Both the position numbers and the translations under genes were made by a program. The notes beneath the pieces are model-generated. The model worked only from the letters and a program-made list of their open reading frames with translations. It had not been told where the DNA came from and made no database searches. Positions 1 to 7,973 of a stretch of 56,480 nucleotides of DNA are shown one piece after another; positions within the stretch are counted from its first letter, which is position 1; each line of letters opens with the position of its first letter. The DNA lies in contig NZ_CAMYOM010000021.1 in the NCBI RefSeq assembly GCF_947260015.1, forward strand, positions 1 to 56,480, written 5' to 3'. The DNA is from an uncultured Eudoraea sp. (GTDB lineage Bacteria > Bacteroidota > Bacteroidia > Flavobacteriales > Flavobacteriaceae).

Positions 1-1015
1 TCTTGGTAAACTGTGTTCTTCCCTGAATATACCTATTACTGACAGGCACAGGGCAAGGGGCGATGCGTATGCAACTGTACATTTGTTCAGAAAACTTCTT
101 GAAACAGACAATTCCGGGACTGTTTTTACTTCATTCTTAAATGCACGTTCTCAGGAAGCTACCTTACCGCCTTCACTTAACAGGGAAGTATATGAAAGGC
201 TACCTTCAAAACCGGGGGTTTACTACTTTAAAAACAGTAAAGGGGAGATTATTTATGTAGGTAAAGCTAAAAACATAAAGAAAAGGGTCCTAAGCCACTT
301 TTACGATAAGTCTACCAAAGAAGTGCAGATGTGCAGAGAGACTTCAAATATAGATTTTGAGCTATCAGGTAATGAACTGCTTGCACTTTTAATGGAATCT
401 GTAGCTATAAAACATCATTACCCCTTATACAACAGGGCGCAAAAAAGAAATGTGGTTCCTTACGGGGTATTCTCCTATGAAGACCGGCAAGGGATAATGC
501 ACCTTGCATTTAACAAATTAAGTCAGGTCCCACGATCCTTAATTACTTTTTACAACACCACAGATTGCCGCCTTTTTATTGAGCAAATGTGTATCGACTA
601 TAATTTATGCCCCAAATATTGTCATTTACAGGAAAATGTAGCTACTTGCTCACATTTCAGGGTAGCTAACTGTAAAGGTATTTGCCGGGGTAAAGAATCT
701 GCTGCGTCTTATAATAAAAGGGTGCAGGCTGCAATTGAAAATATATTGTCGGCTAAACAGACTTATATCATAAAGGACAAGGGAAGAACCATTGATGAAG
801 ATGCAGTGGTGATTGTGCAGGAGGCAGTTTATTCTGGTTACGGATTTGTTCCAAAAAGTGTTTCAATTAATTCCATTGAAGATATTATGGCTTTTCTTAT
901 TCCTCAAAAAAACAATCTGGAAACAACCCGGCTTATCCAAACGTACAGGCTAAAAAACCCGAACTCAATACTCGATTTTTCTTCGGGCATCCTTAAATCT
1001 GTGCAAAAAGTGTGA
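1..1015 (+). CDS. DnaQ-like 3'-5' exonuclease fused to GIY-YIG (UvrC/Cho-like) nuclease, 5'-truncated by the window edge
   Basis: The frame is open from base 2, so the gene begins before the window. The first codons read into an H-R-A-x-G-D-A segment typical of the last motif of DnaQ/epsilon-type exonucleases. After about 40 linker residues comes a GIY-YIG domain: GVYYF at about 215-229, IYVGK at about 251-265, a conserved Arg in KKRVL, and the UvrC-like NELLALLMES helix carrying the catalytic Glu. A Cys-containing segment (CPKYCH, CSHF, CKGIC) follows in the C-terminal half. This is the known exonuclease/UvrC-N fusion sometimes annotated as polymerase III epsilon. It probably acts in DNA repair rather than in the replicative polymerase; that role is inferred. 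A TTG at 83 could be taken as a start but would cut off the exonuclease motif, so it is not the true start. Confidence 0.85.
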   Translation, partial: LGKLCSSLNIPITDRHRARGDAYATVHLFRKLLETDNSGTVFTSFLNARSQEATLPPSLNREVYERLPSKPGVYYFKNSKGEIIYVGKAKNIKKRVLSHFYDKSTKEVQMCRETSNIDFELSGNELLALLMESVAIKHHYPLYNRAQKRNVVPYGVFSYEDRQGIMHLAFNKLSQVPRSLITFYNTTDCRLFIEQMCIDYNLCPKYCHLQENVATCSHFRVANCKGICRGKESAASYNKRVQAAIENILSAKQTYIIKDKGRTIDEDAVVIVQEAVYSGYGFVPKSVSINSIEDIMAFLIPQKNNLETTRLIQTYRLKNPNSILDFSSGILKSVQKV

Positions 1016-1052
1016 AGACCTACTTCATAGGAAAGCAGCTGTGGTAGTGAAT

Positions 1053-1157
1053 CTATTTATATTTATCCATTTCATTGTACATCCGGACTACAAAAACTAA
1101 CCATATCAAAAAGATAATGGCAACAACAACGGAATATATGAAGATAAAATCCGTCAT
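1053..1157 (-). CDS. 34-residue single-span membrane protein
   Basis: This ORF starts with ATG at 1157 and ends with TAG. It encodes MTDFIFIYSVVVAII..., one hydrophobic segment of about 20 residues followed by a charged tail ending DKYK. Its ATG overlaps the TGA stop of the upstream 60-residue membrane protein as ATGA, a classic sign of translational coupling, which supports both small genes being real. The function is unknown. It belongs to the string of tiny membrane proteins downstream of the sulfur-related operon. It might be a subunit-sized membrane peptide or a toxin-like peptide; nothing in the sequence decides this. Confidence 0.5.
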   Translation of the reverse strand: MTDFIFIYSVVVAIIFLIWLVFVVRMYNEMDKYK

Positions 1158-1336
1158 TTTCTATACTTTAAGTAATTCATAAAGCCTAAAATTGTTGGTG
1201 CCCAAAAGGCAACGAAAATGGCTTCTAGTTTGTTTCCTGATAGAAACATATATTCCGAAACTACGATAATAGATAGAACCACTAATAGCAATAATACATT
1301 AATGGCTCCAATCCTTTCAACAAAATTTTTTAACAT
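1154..1336 (-). CDS. 60-residue hypothetical membrane protein with two membrane segments
   Basis: The protein has two hydrophobic stretches, roughly residues 10-30 (INVLLLLVVLSIIVV) and 37-55 (LEAIFVAFWAPTILGF), with a basic C-terminus LKYRK. I chose the ATG at 1336; a GTG lies one codon upstream. Its stop overlaps the start of the 34-residue ORF by four bases. No family is recognised. About 210 bases separate it from the next small membrane gene upstream, so it may have its own promoter, but no convincing box was found. Confidence 0.5.
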   Translation of the reverse strand: MLKNFVERIGAINVLLLLVVLSIIVVSEYMFLSGNKLEAIFVAFWAPTILGFMNYLKYRK

Positions 1337-1545
1337 CACAGGTAGCTAAAAGTAACAATAAGATATTGAATATATCAAGAGTTGCTTATTAAAGTGTTAA
1401 ATCTATTAACTTTTAAGGAAAATGAAAAAAATAGAAGGGAAATAGTACTGAAATGGAGATAAAAGGCCTTCTTTCCTATCAACAAATAGGATCTGATGAA
1501 ACAATACGAAAAATCTGGTCGGAAGTACTTAAAAAGTCAATAATT
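1337..1545. other. Intergenic stretch, no gene seen
   Basis: About 210 bases of AT-rich sequence lie between two small minus-strand membrane genes. Plus-strand reading frames here, such as one opening near 1453, run antisense across the 42-residue membrane gene and have low-complexity composition, so they are not called. No hairpin or clear TAnnTTTG box was identified. Confidence 0.4.
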
Positions 1546-1674
1546 CTATTTCCTTTTACCGCTATTCATAAGACTAACCAAAATGGCAATCATTGCAATC
1601 ACAACAAATGCAAAAACGGCAATCATTACTATACCGTTACTCCAATCAACCAAAGGAATACTTATTAAATTCAT
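1546..1674 (-). CDS. 42-residue single-span membrane protein
   Basis: The frame runs from ATG at 1674 to TAG. The product begins MNLISIPLVDW and has one strongly hydrophobic span, about residues 14-34 (GIVMIAVFAFVVIAMIAILV), then a short basic tail ending SGKRK. It lies 53 bases after the DUF2892 gene on the same strand. Function is unknown. Its topology suggests a small inner-membrane peptide co-transcribed with the sulfur cluster. Confidence 0.5.
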   Translation of the reverse strand: MNLISIPLVDWSNGIVMIAVFAFVVIAMIAILVSLMNSGKRK

Positions 1675-1727
1675 ATCACAGAAAACTTTATTTTTTAATT
1701 CTAGAATTAAGTTTTTTAATTCAAAAT

Positions 1728-1892
1728 TTAAGGTTTATCGCCTGTTAGGCTGGTCAATACAAAAACGGCGGCAACCGCCAATAAAACATAAGAAAGCATC
1801 CCCTGCACCAGCTCGTAGTATACCAATAATGCAATAATAACGGCAACGGCAGAGCGCACAATCTTATCGATTTTTCCCATGTTTCGTTTCAT
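1728..1892 (-). CDS. DUF2892 (YgaP-type) small membrane protein
   Basis: The protein has 54 residues. It opens with the typical DUF2892 signature MKRNMGKIDKIVR and then shows two membrane segments (about 14-28 and 32-48) ending VLTSLTGDKP. An ATG 36 bases upstream would add a poor N-terminus (MKELFCLLKGGI), so I use the ATG at 1892. The usual family tail containing FCPLY-like residues is missing, so this is a short member. DUF2892 proteins are often found next to rhodanese or sulfur-oxidation genes, as here, and are fused to rhodanese in YgaP. A 12-base perfect palindrome, CCTTTTAAAAGG at 1900-1911, lies just before the start. Confidence 0.75.
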   Translation of the reverse strand: MKRNMGKIDKIVRSAVAVIIALLVYYELVQGMLSYVLLAVAAVFVLTSLTGDKP

Positions 1893-1989
1893 AATTCCAC
1901 CTTTTAAAAGGCAAAAAAGTTCTTTCACCTTAGAATTCCATCTTTAAAAGTAAGATGCGTGCTTAACACAAACCATGATATAAATCATA

Positions 1990-3399
1990 CTACTGCGTAG
2001 TGGGGCAGATATAATTGGTTACCTCCATACCGGCCTTTTTTAACTCAGCAATACCGCCGGTTATGTCAACCAAATTGTGTATCCCTCTGCCTTTAAGGAT
2101 AGAGGCGGCAATAACGGACCTGTAACCTCCGGCACAATGAATGTAAAAAGTTTCATCCCTGGGTAATTCAGCCAAATGATCGTTTAACAGATCCAATGGG
2201 GTGTTATTTGCATCAACCAGATGTTCTGCTTTATATTCGCTTTCCTTCCGAACATCAAAAATGGGCAAATGCTTGCCTTTTAATATCTCTTTGGCTTCTT
2301 CGGCAGATAATGCGATGATCTTGTCTGTATCTTTGCCTTCTTTTTCCCAGGCTTCAAAACCACCCTTTAAGACTCCTAAGGTGTTATCAAAACCTACCCT
2401 CGACAAGCGTGTTACTGCTTCCTCTTCCTTTCCTTTCGGCGTCACCAATAATATGGGTTGTTTAACATCGGCAATCAAAGCACCTACCCAGGGTGCAAAA
2501 TCCCCGTTCAAACCAATAAAAATGGATCTTGGTATATGTCCTTTTACAAATTCATCCTGGTTGCGCACATCCAATATCAGGGCAGCTGTTTCATTAGCCG
2601 CCAATTCAAAAGCATCAGGTGAAAGTGCTGCCATACCGCGTTTTAGCACATCACCTATATCTTCATATCCTTCCTTATTCATTTTAACATTTAAAGGGAA
2701 ATACTTAGGTGGTGGAAGCAGGCCATCGGTAACTTCATTTATAAATTCCTCCCTTGTCATGTTTGCCCTCAGCGCATAATTCATTTGTTTTTGGTTCCCC
2801 AGGGTATCCACTGTTTCTTTCATCATGTTCTTACCGCAAGCTGAACCGGCGCCATGAGCCGGATAAACAATAACATCATCTGCCAGAGGCATAATTTTAC
2901 TTCTTAAACTATCAAACAGAAGTCCGGCAAGATCTTCTTTGGTCATATCCGCCGCTTTCTGGGCAAGATCTGGTCTTCCCACATCACCCAAAAACAAAGT
3001 GTCTCCTGAAAAAATCGCAGTGTCTTTCCCTGCCTTGTCACGCAACAGATACGTGGTGCTTTCCATAGTATGTCCGGGGGTATGTAATACTTTGATAGTA
3101 ATATTCCCAAGTGGAAATTCCTGACCATCTTTAGCAATGATTGCCTCAAAAGAAGGATTTGCGTTAGGGCCAAAAACAATAGGCGCACCCGTTTCCCTGG
3201 CTAATGTAACATGCCCGCTTACGAAATCGGCATGAAAATGGGTTTCAAAAATATATTTTATTTCAGCCTTATTCTTTTTCGCCCTGTCTATATAAGGAAT
3301 CACTTCGCGTAAGGGATCAATGATGGCAACCTCGCCGTTGCTTTCAATATAATACGCTCCCTGAGCAAGGCATCCGGTATAAATCTGCTCTATGATCAT
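1990..3399 (-). CDS. MBL-fold persulfide dioxygenase-like protein with two rhodanese domains
   Basis: The protein has 469 residues. The N-terminal metallo-beta-lactamase domain (about 1-240) carries the metal motif THFHADFVSGH, then HTPGHT, SGDTLF and YPAHG, as in ETHE1-type persulfide dioxygenases that oxidise glutathione or other low-molecular persulfides to sulfite. Two rhodanese-like domains follow, about 265-360 and 365-465. The first has LLVTPKGK where the active-site Cys loop should be and so looks inactive. The second has HCAGGYRS, a complete Cys loop. Dioxygenase activity is inferred from family. The gene sits directly downstream of the SulP transporter, suggesting export or uptake of the sulfur product. 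A possible internal -7 box, TATTTTTG, lies at 3422-3429 (minus strand). Confidence 0.85.
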   Translation of the reverse strand: MIIEQIYTGCLAQGAYYIESNGEVAIIDPLREVIPYIDRAKKNKAEIKYIFETHFHADFVSGHVTLARETGAPIVFGPNANPSFEAIIAKDGQEFPLGNITIKVLHTPGHTMESTTYLLRDKAGKDTAIFSGDTLFLGDVGRPDLAQKAADMTKEDLAGLLFDSLRSKIMPLADDVIVYPAHGAGSACGKNMMKETVDTLGNQKQMNYALRANMTREEFINEVTDGLLPPPKYFPLNVKMNKEGYEDIGDVLKRGMAALSPDAFELAANETAALILDVRNQDEFVKGHIPRSIFIGLNGDFAPWVGALIADVKQPILLVTPKGKEEEAVTRLSRVGFDNTLGVLKGGFEAWEKEGKDTDKIIALSAEEAKEILKGKHLPIFDVRKESEYKAEHLVDANNTPLDLLNDHLAELPRDETFYIHCAGGYRSVIAASILKGRGIHNLVDITGGIAELKKAGMEVTNYICPTTQ

Positions 3400-3456
3400 A
3401 GCTTTAGTTCTTAATTTTTTTCAAAAATACTGCTTCTTGCTTTAAAATGAGTAACA

Positions 3457-5187
3457 TTAGTTACCCGTTTTATTCCGCTGATAAGCCACTCTTTCGTGGC
3501 TGACGGACGCGTTCTCCGGATTGTCAAAGTAAGCGACTGCCTCCTTTATCTTAACAAACAGGAATTTTCTGGGTAGCACCTTACTTATCCCACTCCTGAA
3601 AATTATATCCCTGGTCGGACCTATAGCACCGGCAATATAGAACTGAATTCCATCATTCCTGATTTTTTTAATAACCTTTATCAGCATTCGGGTTGCCGTA
3701 GAATCTATATAATTAATAGCTTCAGCATTTAATATTACTCCTTTTAAATTATCCCCTTTAAGGTCCATATACTTATAAAGCTGATTTTTAAAATAATCTG
3801 AATTCCCAAAGTATAATTGGGAGTCAAAACGCACAATGAGCAGATCATCCCGCATGATAACTTCATCTTCAAAGCGTGAAATATTTTTATAATAGTCTGA
3901 ATCTTTTATTTTACTTAAAACTGCGAAATGAGGCTTGGAAGTTCTGTAAACCATCAACAATAGAGAGAGCAGGACCCCCGTTAGAATGCCCTGGGTAATT
4001 CCGATAAACAGGGTTATCAAAAACGTGAGTATCAAAACAATAAATTCATCTTTTCTATAGATCCACAAGCGTTTTGCATATTCTAAATCGATCAAACCAA
4101 AGACAGATACCATAATAATACTTGCCAGAATTGCATTTGGTAAATAATAAAAAAGAGGAGTAAGAAACATGAGCGTTACCAAAACCAGAAGTACAGTAAA
4201 CAATCCGGAGAGTGTACTTTTTGATCCGGATTCATCATTTATCGCAGACCTGGAAAAGCTTGCTGCAACAGGATAGGACTGAAAAAAGGAACCTAAAATA
4301 TTTGCAGAACCTAATGCCACTAATTCCTGATTGGCATCAATCAGGTCTTCTTCATTTTTCTCTTCAATACCTTTACCAATTGAAATAGCTTCAAGATATC
4401 CGATCAGAGCCAGTGTTAATGCAATTGGCCATAGTTGTCTTAAATTATCCATTTCAATAGCCGGTAAAACAAATCCGGGCAATCCTTTAGGAATTGTACC
4501 AACAATCTCAATGCCCAGCGATTCCATATTTAAAAAATATACTCCTAATATTCCAAGAACAACGATGATAAGAATCCCCGGAATATGTCTGCTCCATTTT
4601 TTAAAACCAATAAGCAGTATAATACCGACTAAACCTATAGCCAGATCATAAAAATTGGTCTCCGGAATTTTTTGAATGGCATTTAGAAAAATTCGGTGAA
4701 ACTGATTACTCCCTTCTATATCGACGCCAAGTAAGTGCTTTAACTGACTAAAAATTATAATCACGGCAGCCGCAGATGTAAATCCGCTGATTACCGGTTT
4801 GGCTAAAAAGGTAACCAGATACCCCATTTTAAAAATGCCTAAAACAAATTGAATGACACCCACCATAAAGGCGAGTAAAATAGCAAGAGCAATGTAGTTC
4901 TCCAATCCCACGATTGCCAGGGTACCCAAACCTGCGGCGACAAGCAAAGAATCCATGGCTACCGGCCCAATTGCAAGCGATCTTGATGTACCTAACAGCG
5001 CATACATAAGCACAGGCATTAAGGAGGCATACAAGCCGTATACCGGGGGGAGACCGGCTATCATGGCATATGCCATTCCTTGTGGAACAAGCACTATCGC
5101 TACACTAAAACCAGCGAGGATATCTTTTGGAAGCTCTTTCCTTTTATAGTTTTGCAGCGTTTGTAGAATTGGGAAAAATTTTCGCAT
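3457..5187 (-). CDS. SulP-family inorganic anion transporter with C-terminal STAS domain
   Basis: The protein has 576 residues from the ATG at 5187, which lies four bases after the crp stop; an in-frame TTG at 5202 would overlap crp and is less likely. It carries the SulP signature region (DILAGFSVAIVLVPQGMAYA, GLPPVYGLYAS) and about 12 hydrophobic segments up to residue about 430. A cytoplasmic STAS domain (about 440-560) contains INYIDSTATRML. SulP proteins move sulfate, bicarbonate or other anions. The neighbouring persulfide dioxygenase-like gene suggests sulfate, sulfite or thiosulfate here, but bicarbonate is not excluded. Confidence 0.9.
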   Translation of the reverse strand: MRKFFPILQTLQNYKRKELPKDILAGFSVAIVLVPQGMAYAMIAGLPPVYGLYASLMPVLMYALLGTSRSLAIGPVAMDSLLVAAGLGTLAIVGLENYIALAILLAFMVGVIQFVLGIFKMGYLVTFLAKPVISGFTSAAAVIIIFSQLKHLLGVDIEGSNQFHRIFLNAIQKIPETNFYDLAIGLVGIILLIGFKKWSRHIPGILIIVVLGILGVYFLNMESLGIEIVGTIPKGLPGFVLPAIEMDNLRQLWPIALTLALIGYLEAISIGKGIEEKNEEDLIDANQELVALGSANILGSFFQSYPVAASFSRSAINDESGSKSTLSGLFTVLLVLVTLMFLTPLFYYLPNAILASIIMVSVFGLIDLEYAKRLWIYRKDEFIVLILTFLITLFIGITQGILTGVLLSLLLMVYRTSKPHFAVLSKIKDSDYYKNISRFEDEVIMRDDLLIVRFDSQLYFGNSDYFKNQLYKYMDLKGDNLKGVILNAEAINYIDSTATRMLIKVIKKIRNDGIQFYIAGAIGPTRDIIFRSGISKVLPRKFLFVKIKEAVAYFDNPENASVSHERVAYQRNKTGN

Positions 5188-5191
5188 TACT

Positions 5192-5824
5192 CTATAATTC
5201 AATAACCTTTATATGGTTTCTGCTTAACTCTATTTTACCTTGTTTCTCCAAACTTTTTAAAAGCCTTGACACTACTACCCTTGAGGTATGTAAATCCTGG
5301 GCCACATCCTGATGTGTCGAATATATAACATCATTATTGGTAACCATTGCCCTGTCTTGAAGATACTTCATTATACGCTCATCCATTTTCATAAATGCCA
5401 AAGTATCTATCGTTTCCAGTAATTCTGACATTCTGGTGTGGTAACTATCCAAAATAAATTCTCTCCAGCTTTGGTATTTCACCATCCATTCATCCATTTT
5501 TTCTATAGGAATCATCAACAACTCTGAATCTGACTCCGCAATTGCTCTTATCTCACTTTTACCGGTCCCCAGGCAACAGGAAAATGTCATAGCACAGGTA
5601 TCTCCTTTTTCAATAAAATAAAGAAGCAATTCATCGCCCTGATCGTCTTCTCTGAGAATCTTTATTGCTCCACTAAAAATCAAGGGCATTGCAGTTATGT
5701 CCTGGCCAATATCCATTAATCGTTCCCCTTGTTTTATTTGTTTACATTTTCCTGTAGCTTCTATCTCATCCAAGAGTTCCGGTTCAAAAAGATAACCGTA
5801 ATGACGTTCCAACAGTACTCGCAT
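5192..5824 (-). CDS. Crp/Fnr-family transcriptional regulator
   Basis: The protein has 210 residues. A cyclic-nucleotide-binding-like beta-barrel (about 20-125) is followed by a dimer helix and a C-terminal winged helix-turn-helix (TRVVVSRLLKSLEKQGKIEL). The effector pocket does not show the canonical cAMP residues. There are cysteines at GKCKQ and in DTCAMTFSCCLG. This Cys pattern is familiar from flavobacterial Crp-like proteins and could sense a thiol or persulfide state; that is inference. It heads the SulP / persulfide dioxygenase / DUF2892 segment and is the likely local regulator. A palindrome at 3451-3464 is a possible binding site. Confidence 0.85.
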   Translation of the reverse strand: MRVLLERHYGYLFEPELLDEIEATGKCKQIKQGERLMDIGQDITAMPLIFSGAIKILREDDQGDELLLYFIEKGDTCAMTFSCCLGTGKSEIRAIAESDSELLMIPIEKMDEWMVKYQSWREFILDSYHTRMSELLETIDTLAFMKMDERIMKYLQDRAMVTNNDVIYSTHQDVAQDLHTSRVVVSRLLKSLEKQGKIELSRNHIKVIEL

Positions 5825-5878
5825 TTTTAGATTATTTGGATTAATACAAATTCTTATTTTTTTTAACAGCTTATTAAA

Positions 5879-6652
5879 TTATGGAATTAAAGTGACTTTA
5901 AAATTCCTGTCTTCATCTGTTAAATATTCAAAACCATCATGCAGCTGCATTTGATCTACTGCATAGGGGTAGAAGGTTATCGGTTCAATACATATCATAT
6001 TTGGCACCTCCGTCCACAACATAAAATGGTTGAAGCCTTCAGTTTTTATGCTTAACTTTTTTTGATCTTTCAATATAATACTTTGGCAATCCGCCACTTC
6101 AAGAGCTCTGCTCCCGGCTGCAAGAACAGAATCCAGTGAAATTGTCTGATCTTCCACAATAACAGTGGGATTATCAGTATATAGTTTAAACGCAGGATGA
6201 TACCCCAGCATAAAGGGCATATCTTTTTCTCCTGAAACCCTGAAGCTTATCTCCAGACTTTTTTCAGAGAGTTTAAAACTCTTGTAAAATTCAAAATTAA
6301 AGGGCCAGATAAGTAAGCGGGCAGTAGATTTATCAGGAAATTTGGAATTATTGATAACAGTCCCTGCCTTATAAGATTTTACGTATTGAGCTGTTGTTTC
6401 TGTACCCGAGAGAAGCTCGTAATCCAGTTCGCGCAATAATCCGTGCTGATCCTGAATGGCATTTCCTTTTGGTACATGCACCCGGAATCCGGCTTCAGCC
6501 GTTGGTCCGATTACAGGAAACATTTCAGTATCCGAGTTGCGCCAACCCGCACCCCCCTTTTGATGAATATATTCAAAGTCGTTTAGCCGGTAACTTACTA
6601 ATTCACCTTCCTCTATTAGGACTTTTGCGTTTCCTGAACCAAGATTTATCAT
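5879..6652 (-). CDS. Aldose 1-epimerase (mutarotase) family protein
   Basis: The protein has 257 residues. It resembles LacX/GalM-like beta-sandwich epimerases: WRNSDTEMFPVIGPT near the N-terminus, QDQHGLLRELD with a conserved His, MLGYHPAF with a second conserved His, and WTEVPNMICIEPI with the likely catalytic Glu region. The start is ATG at 6652. It follows the M20 peptidase stop by three bases, so the two are co-transcribed. The sugar substrate is unknown. No signal peptide is seen, so it should act in the cytoplasm. Confidence 0.8.
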   Translation of the reverse strand: MINLGSGNAKVLIEEGELVSYRLNDFEYIHQKGGAGWRNSDTEMFPVIGPTAEAGFRVHVPKGNAIQDQHGLLRELDYELLSGTETTAQYVKSYKAGTVINNSKFPDKSTARLLIWPFNFEFYKSFKLSEKSLEISFRVSGEKDMPFMLGYHPAFKLYTDNPTVIVEDQTISLDSVLAAGSRALEVADCQSIILKDQKKLSIKTEGFNHFMLWTEVPNMICIEPITFYPYAVDQMQLHDGFEYLTDEDRNFKVTLIP

Positions 6653-6655
6653 ATG

Positions 6656-7954
6656 CTATTGATTGATCAATCTATAAATAAGTACTGCCGTTCTCTTTGT
6701 AAGCTCTTCAATAGTGTTCAAATTTACAGTCTCTTCAGGCGTATGTGCTCCGCTTCCCATAGTACCTAAGCCATCAAGACAATCGACATATTTGGCCACA
6801 AAAGAAGTGTCTGCCGCTCCCCTTTTACCCGGATCATAGCCTATTACTTCACCCTGACCGAGGTCCAGGCTTACCTGATTTAGCTCTGCCAAGAGCCTGT
6901 TATTTCCCTCAGTAGGTACCATTGCCGGATAACTATCGGTAAAATTTATTGTTGCCGATGTATTAGGCAGGTTGTTTGCCACAATTTCCCTCATCTTATT
7001 TCTCGCATCTTCCTTTTGTTCTTCAGAAATAAAACGCAATCCTCCTTTTACCATGGCGGTTTGGGAGACAACATTACTTTTCCCGAAGACCTCTCCCTTG
7101 CCGGTAGACGCATCATAATCAACAAAAGTACCTCCCATGAGTATCCCGGGGTTAAAAGTCAGGTATTCCGCTCCACGAACTTCTTCATAAAATGCATTTA
7201 ATATTCTTGACATTTCAAAAATGGCTCCCGCACCAACCCGCTCATTAAATATACCCGAGCTATGGGCGCGTTTTCCTTCAACCTCTAATTCCCATCCGGA
7301 AGACCCTCTCCTTGCTACTGTAGCATAATTGAAGCCCGTAGAAGTCTCAAATCCGAGAGCAATATCGCTCCGCTTTGCCGCCTCAATCAAATCTTTTCTG
7401 CTTATATCGAGAGGTTTACCCGTACTTTCTTCATCACCTGTATATGCAACTATAATCTGAGCATCATTCAGCAATCCATTAGCGCGCAACGCTTTTAAAG
7501 CATAAAGAACAATAACATCACCACCTTTCATGTCATTGCCACCGGGCGCATGCGCAATACTGTCATTGACTCGCGTAAATTCCTGAAAAGGGCTGTTTTC
7601 TTCAAAAACGGTATCCAAATGACCAATCAGCAATAGTTTTTTACCCTTTGTACCTTCTGTTTCTGCAAAGAAGTGACCGGCCCTATTCATTTCTTCCGGC
7701 ATCTCAATCCATTGCGAATTAAAATCTAAATTTTCAAAGGCATTCTTAAAAACCATCCCTACTTCCCTTACACCTTTTGCATTTAAAGTTCCGCTGTTAA
7801 TATTGACAACATTTTCCAAAAAATCTATAGCTTCAGGATTATTGGCTTCAACCGTTTTAACCAATTTTCTTTCAACTTTTGAAAGCTTCTGGGCGGGTAA
7901 TTGAACACAAAAAAAGAGAACTACCAGTACGCTCATTAATCTTTTAAAATTCAT
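6656..7954 (-). CDS. Exported M20-family metallopeptidase (glutamate carboxypeptidase-like)
   Basis: The protein has 432 residues from ATG at 7954; an upstream in-frame TTG at 7966 adds only four residues. An N-terminal signal peptide (MNFKRLMSVLVVLFFCVQLPA) is followed by the catalytic domain. Zinc motifs are IGHLDTVFE, GGNDMKGGD and TGDEESTGK (the Glu-Glu pair holds the general base), with a later ligand region ending GSGAHTPEE. The middle section is the usual dimerisation lid. The closest known type is carboxypeptidase G2, which releases C-terminal glutamate or similar residues in the periplasm. It lies 19 bases after the PLP-enzyme gene and three before the epimerase gene. Confidence 0.85.
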   Translation of the reverse strand: MNFKRLMSVLVVLFFCVQLPAQKLSKVERKLVKTVEANNPEAIDFLENVVNINSGTLNAKGVREVGMVFKNAFENLDFNSQWIEMPEEMNRAGHFFAETEGTKGKKLLLIGHLDTVFEENSPFQEFTRVNDSIAHAPGGNDMKGGDVIVLYALKALRANGLLNDAQIIVAYTGDEESTGKPLDISRKDLIEAAKRSDIALGFETSTGFNYATVARRGSSGWELEVEGKRAHSSGIFNERVGAGAIFEMSRILNAFYEEVRGAEYLTFNPGILMGGTFVDYDASTGKGEVFGKSNVVSQTAMVKGGLRFISEEQKEDARNKMREIVANNLPNTSATINFTDSYPAMVPTEGNNRLLAELNQVSLDLGQGEVIGYDPGKRGAADTSFVAKYVDCLDGLGTMGSGAHTPEETVNLNTIEELTKRTAVLIYRLINQ

Positions 7955-7973
7955 ATATAAAGTCAAATTAAAA

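Noticed and set aside
1453-1837. Two overlapping plus-strand ORFs of 71 and 84 codons
   Set aside because: They run antisense to the 42-residue membrane gene and to the DUF2892 gene and have low-complexity composition; the minus strand gives better proteins.
2201-2779. Plus-strand ORF of 192 codons
   Set aside because: It is the mirror of the persulfide dioxygenase-like gene, which has clear motifs on the minus strand; its Ser/Pro/Lys-rich product resembles nothing.
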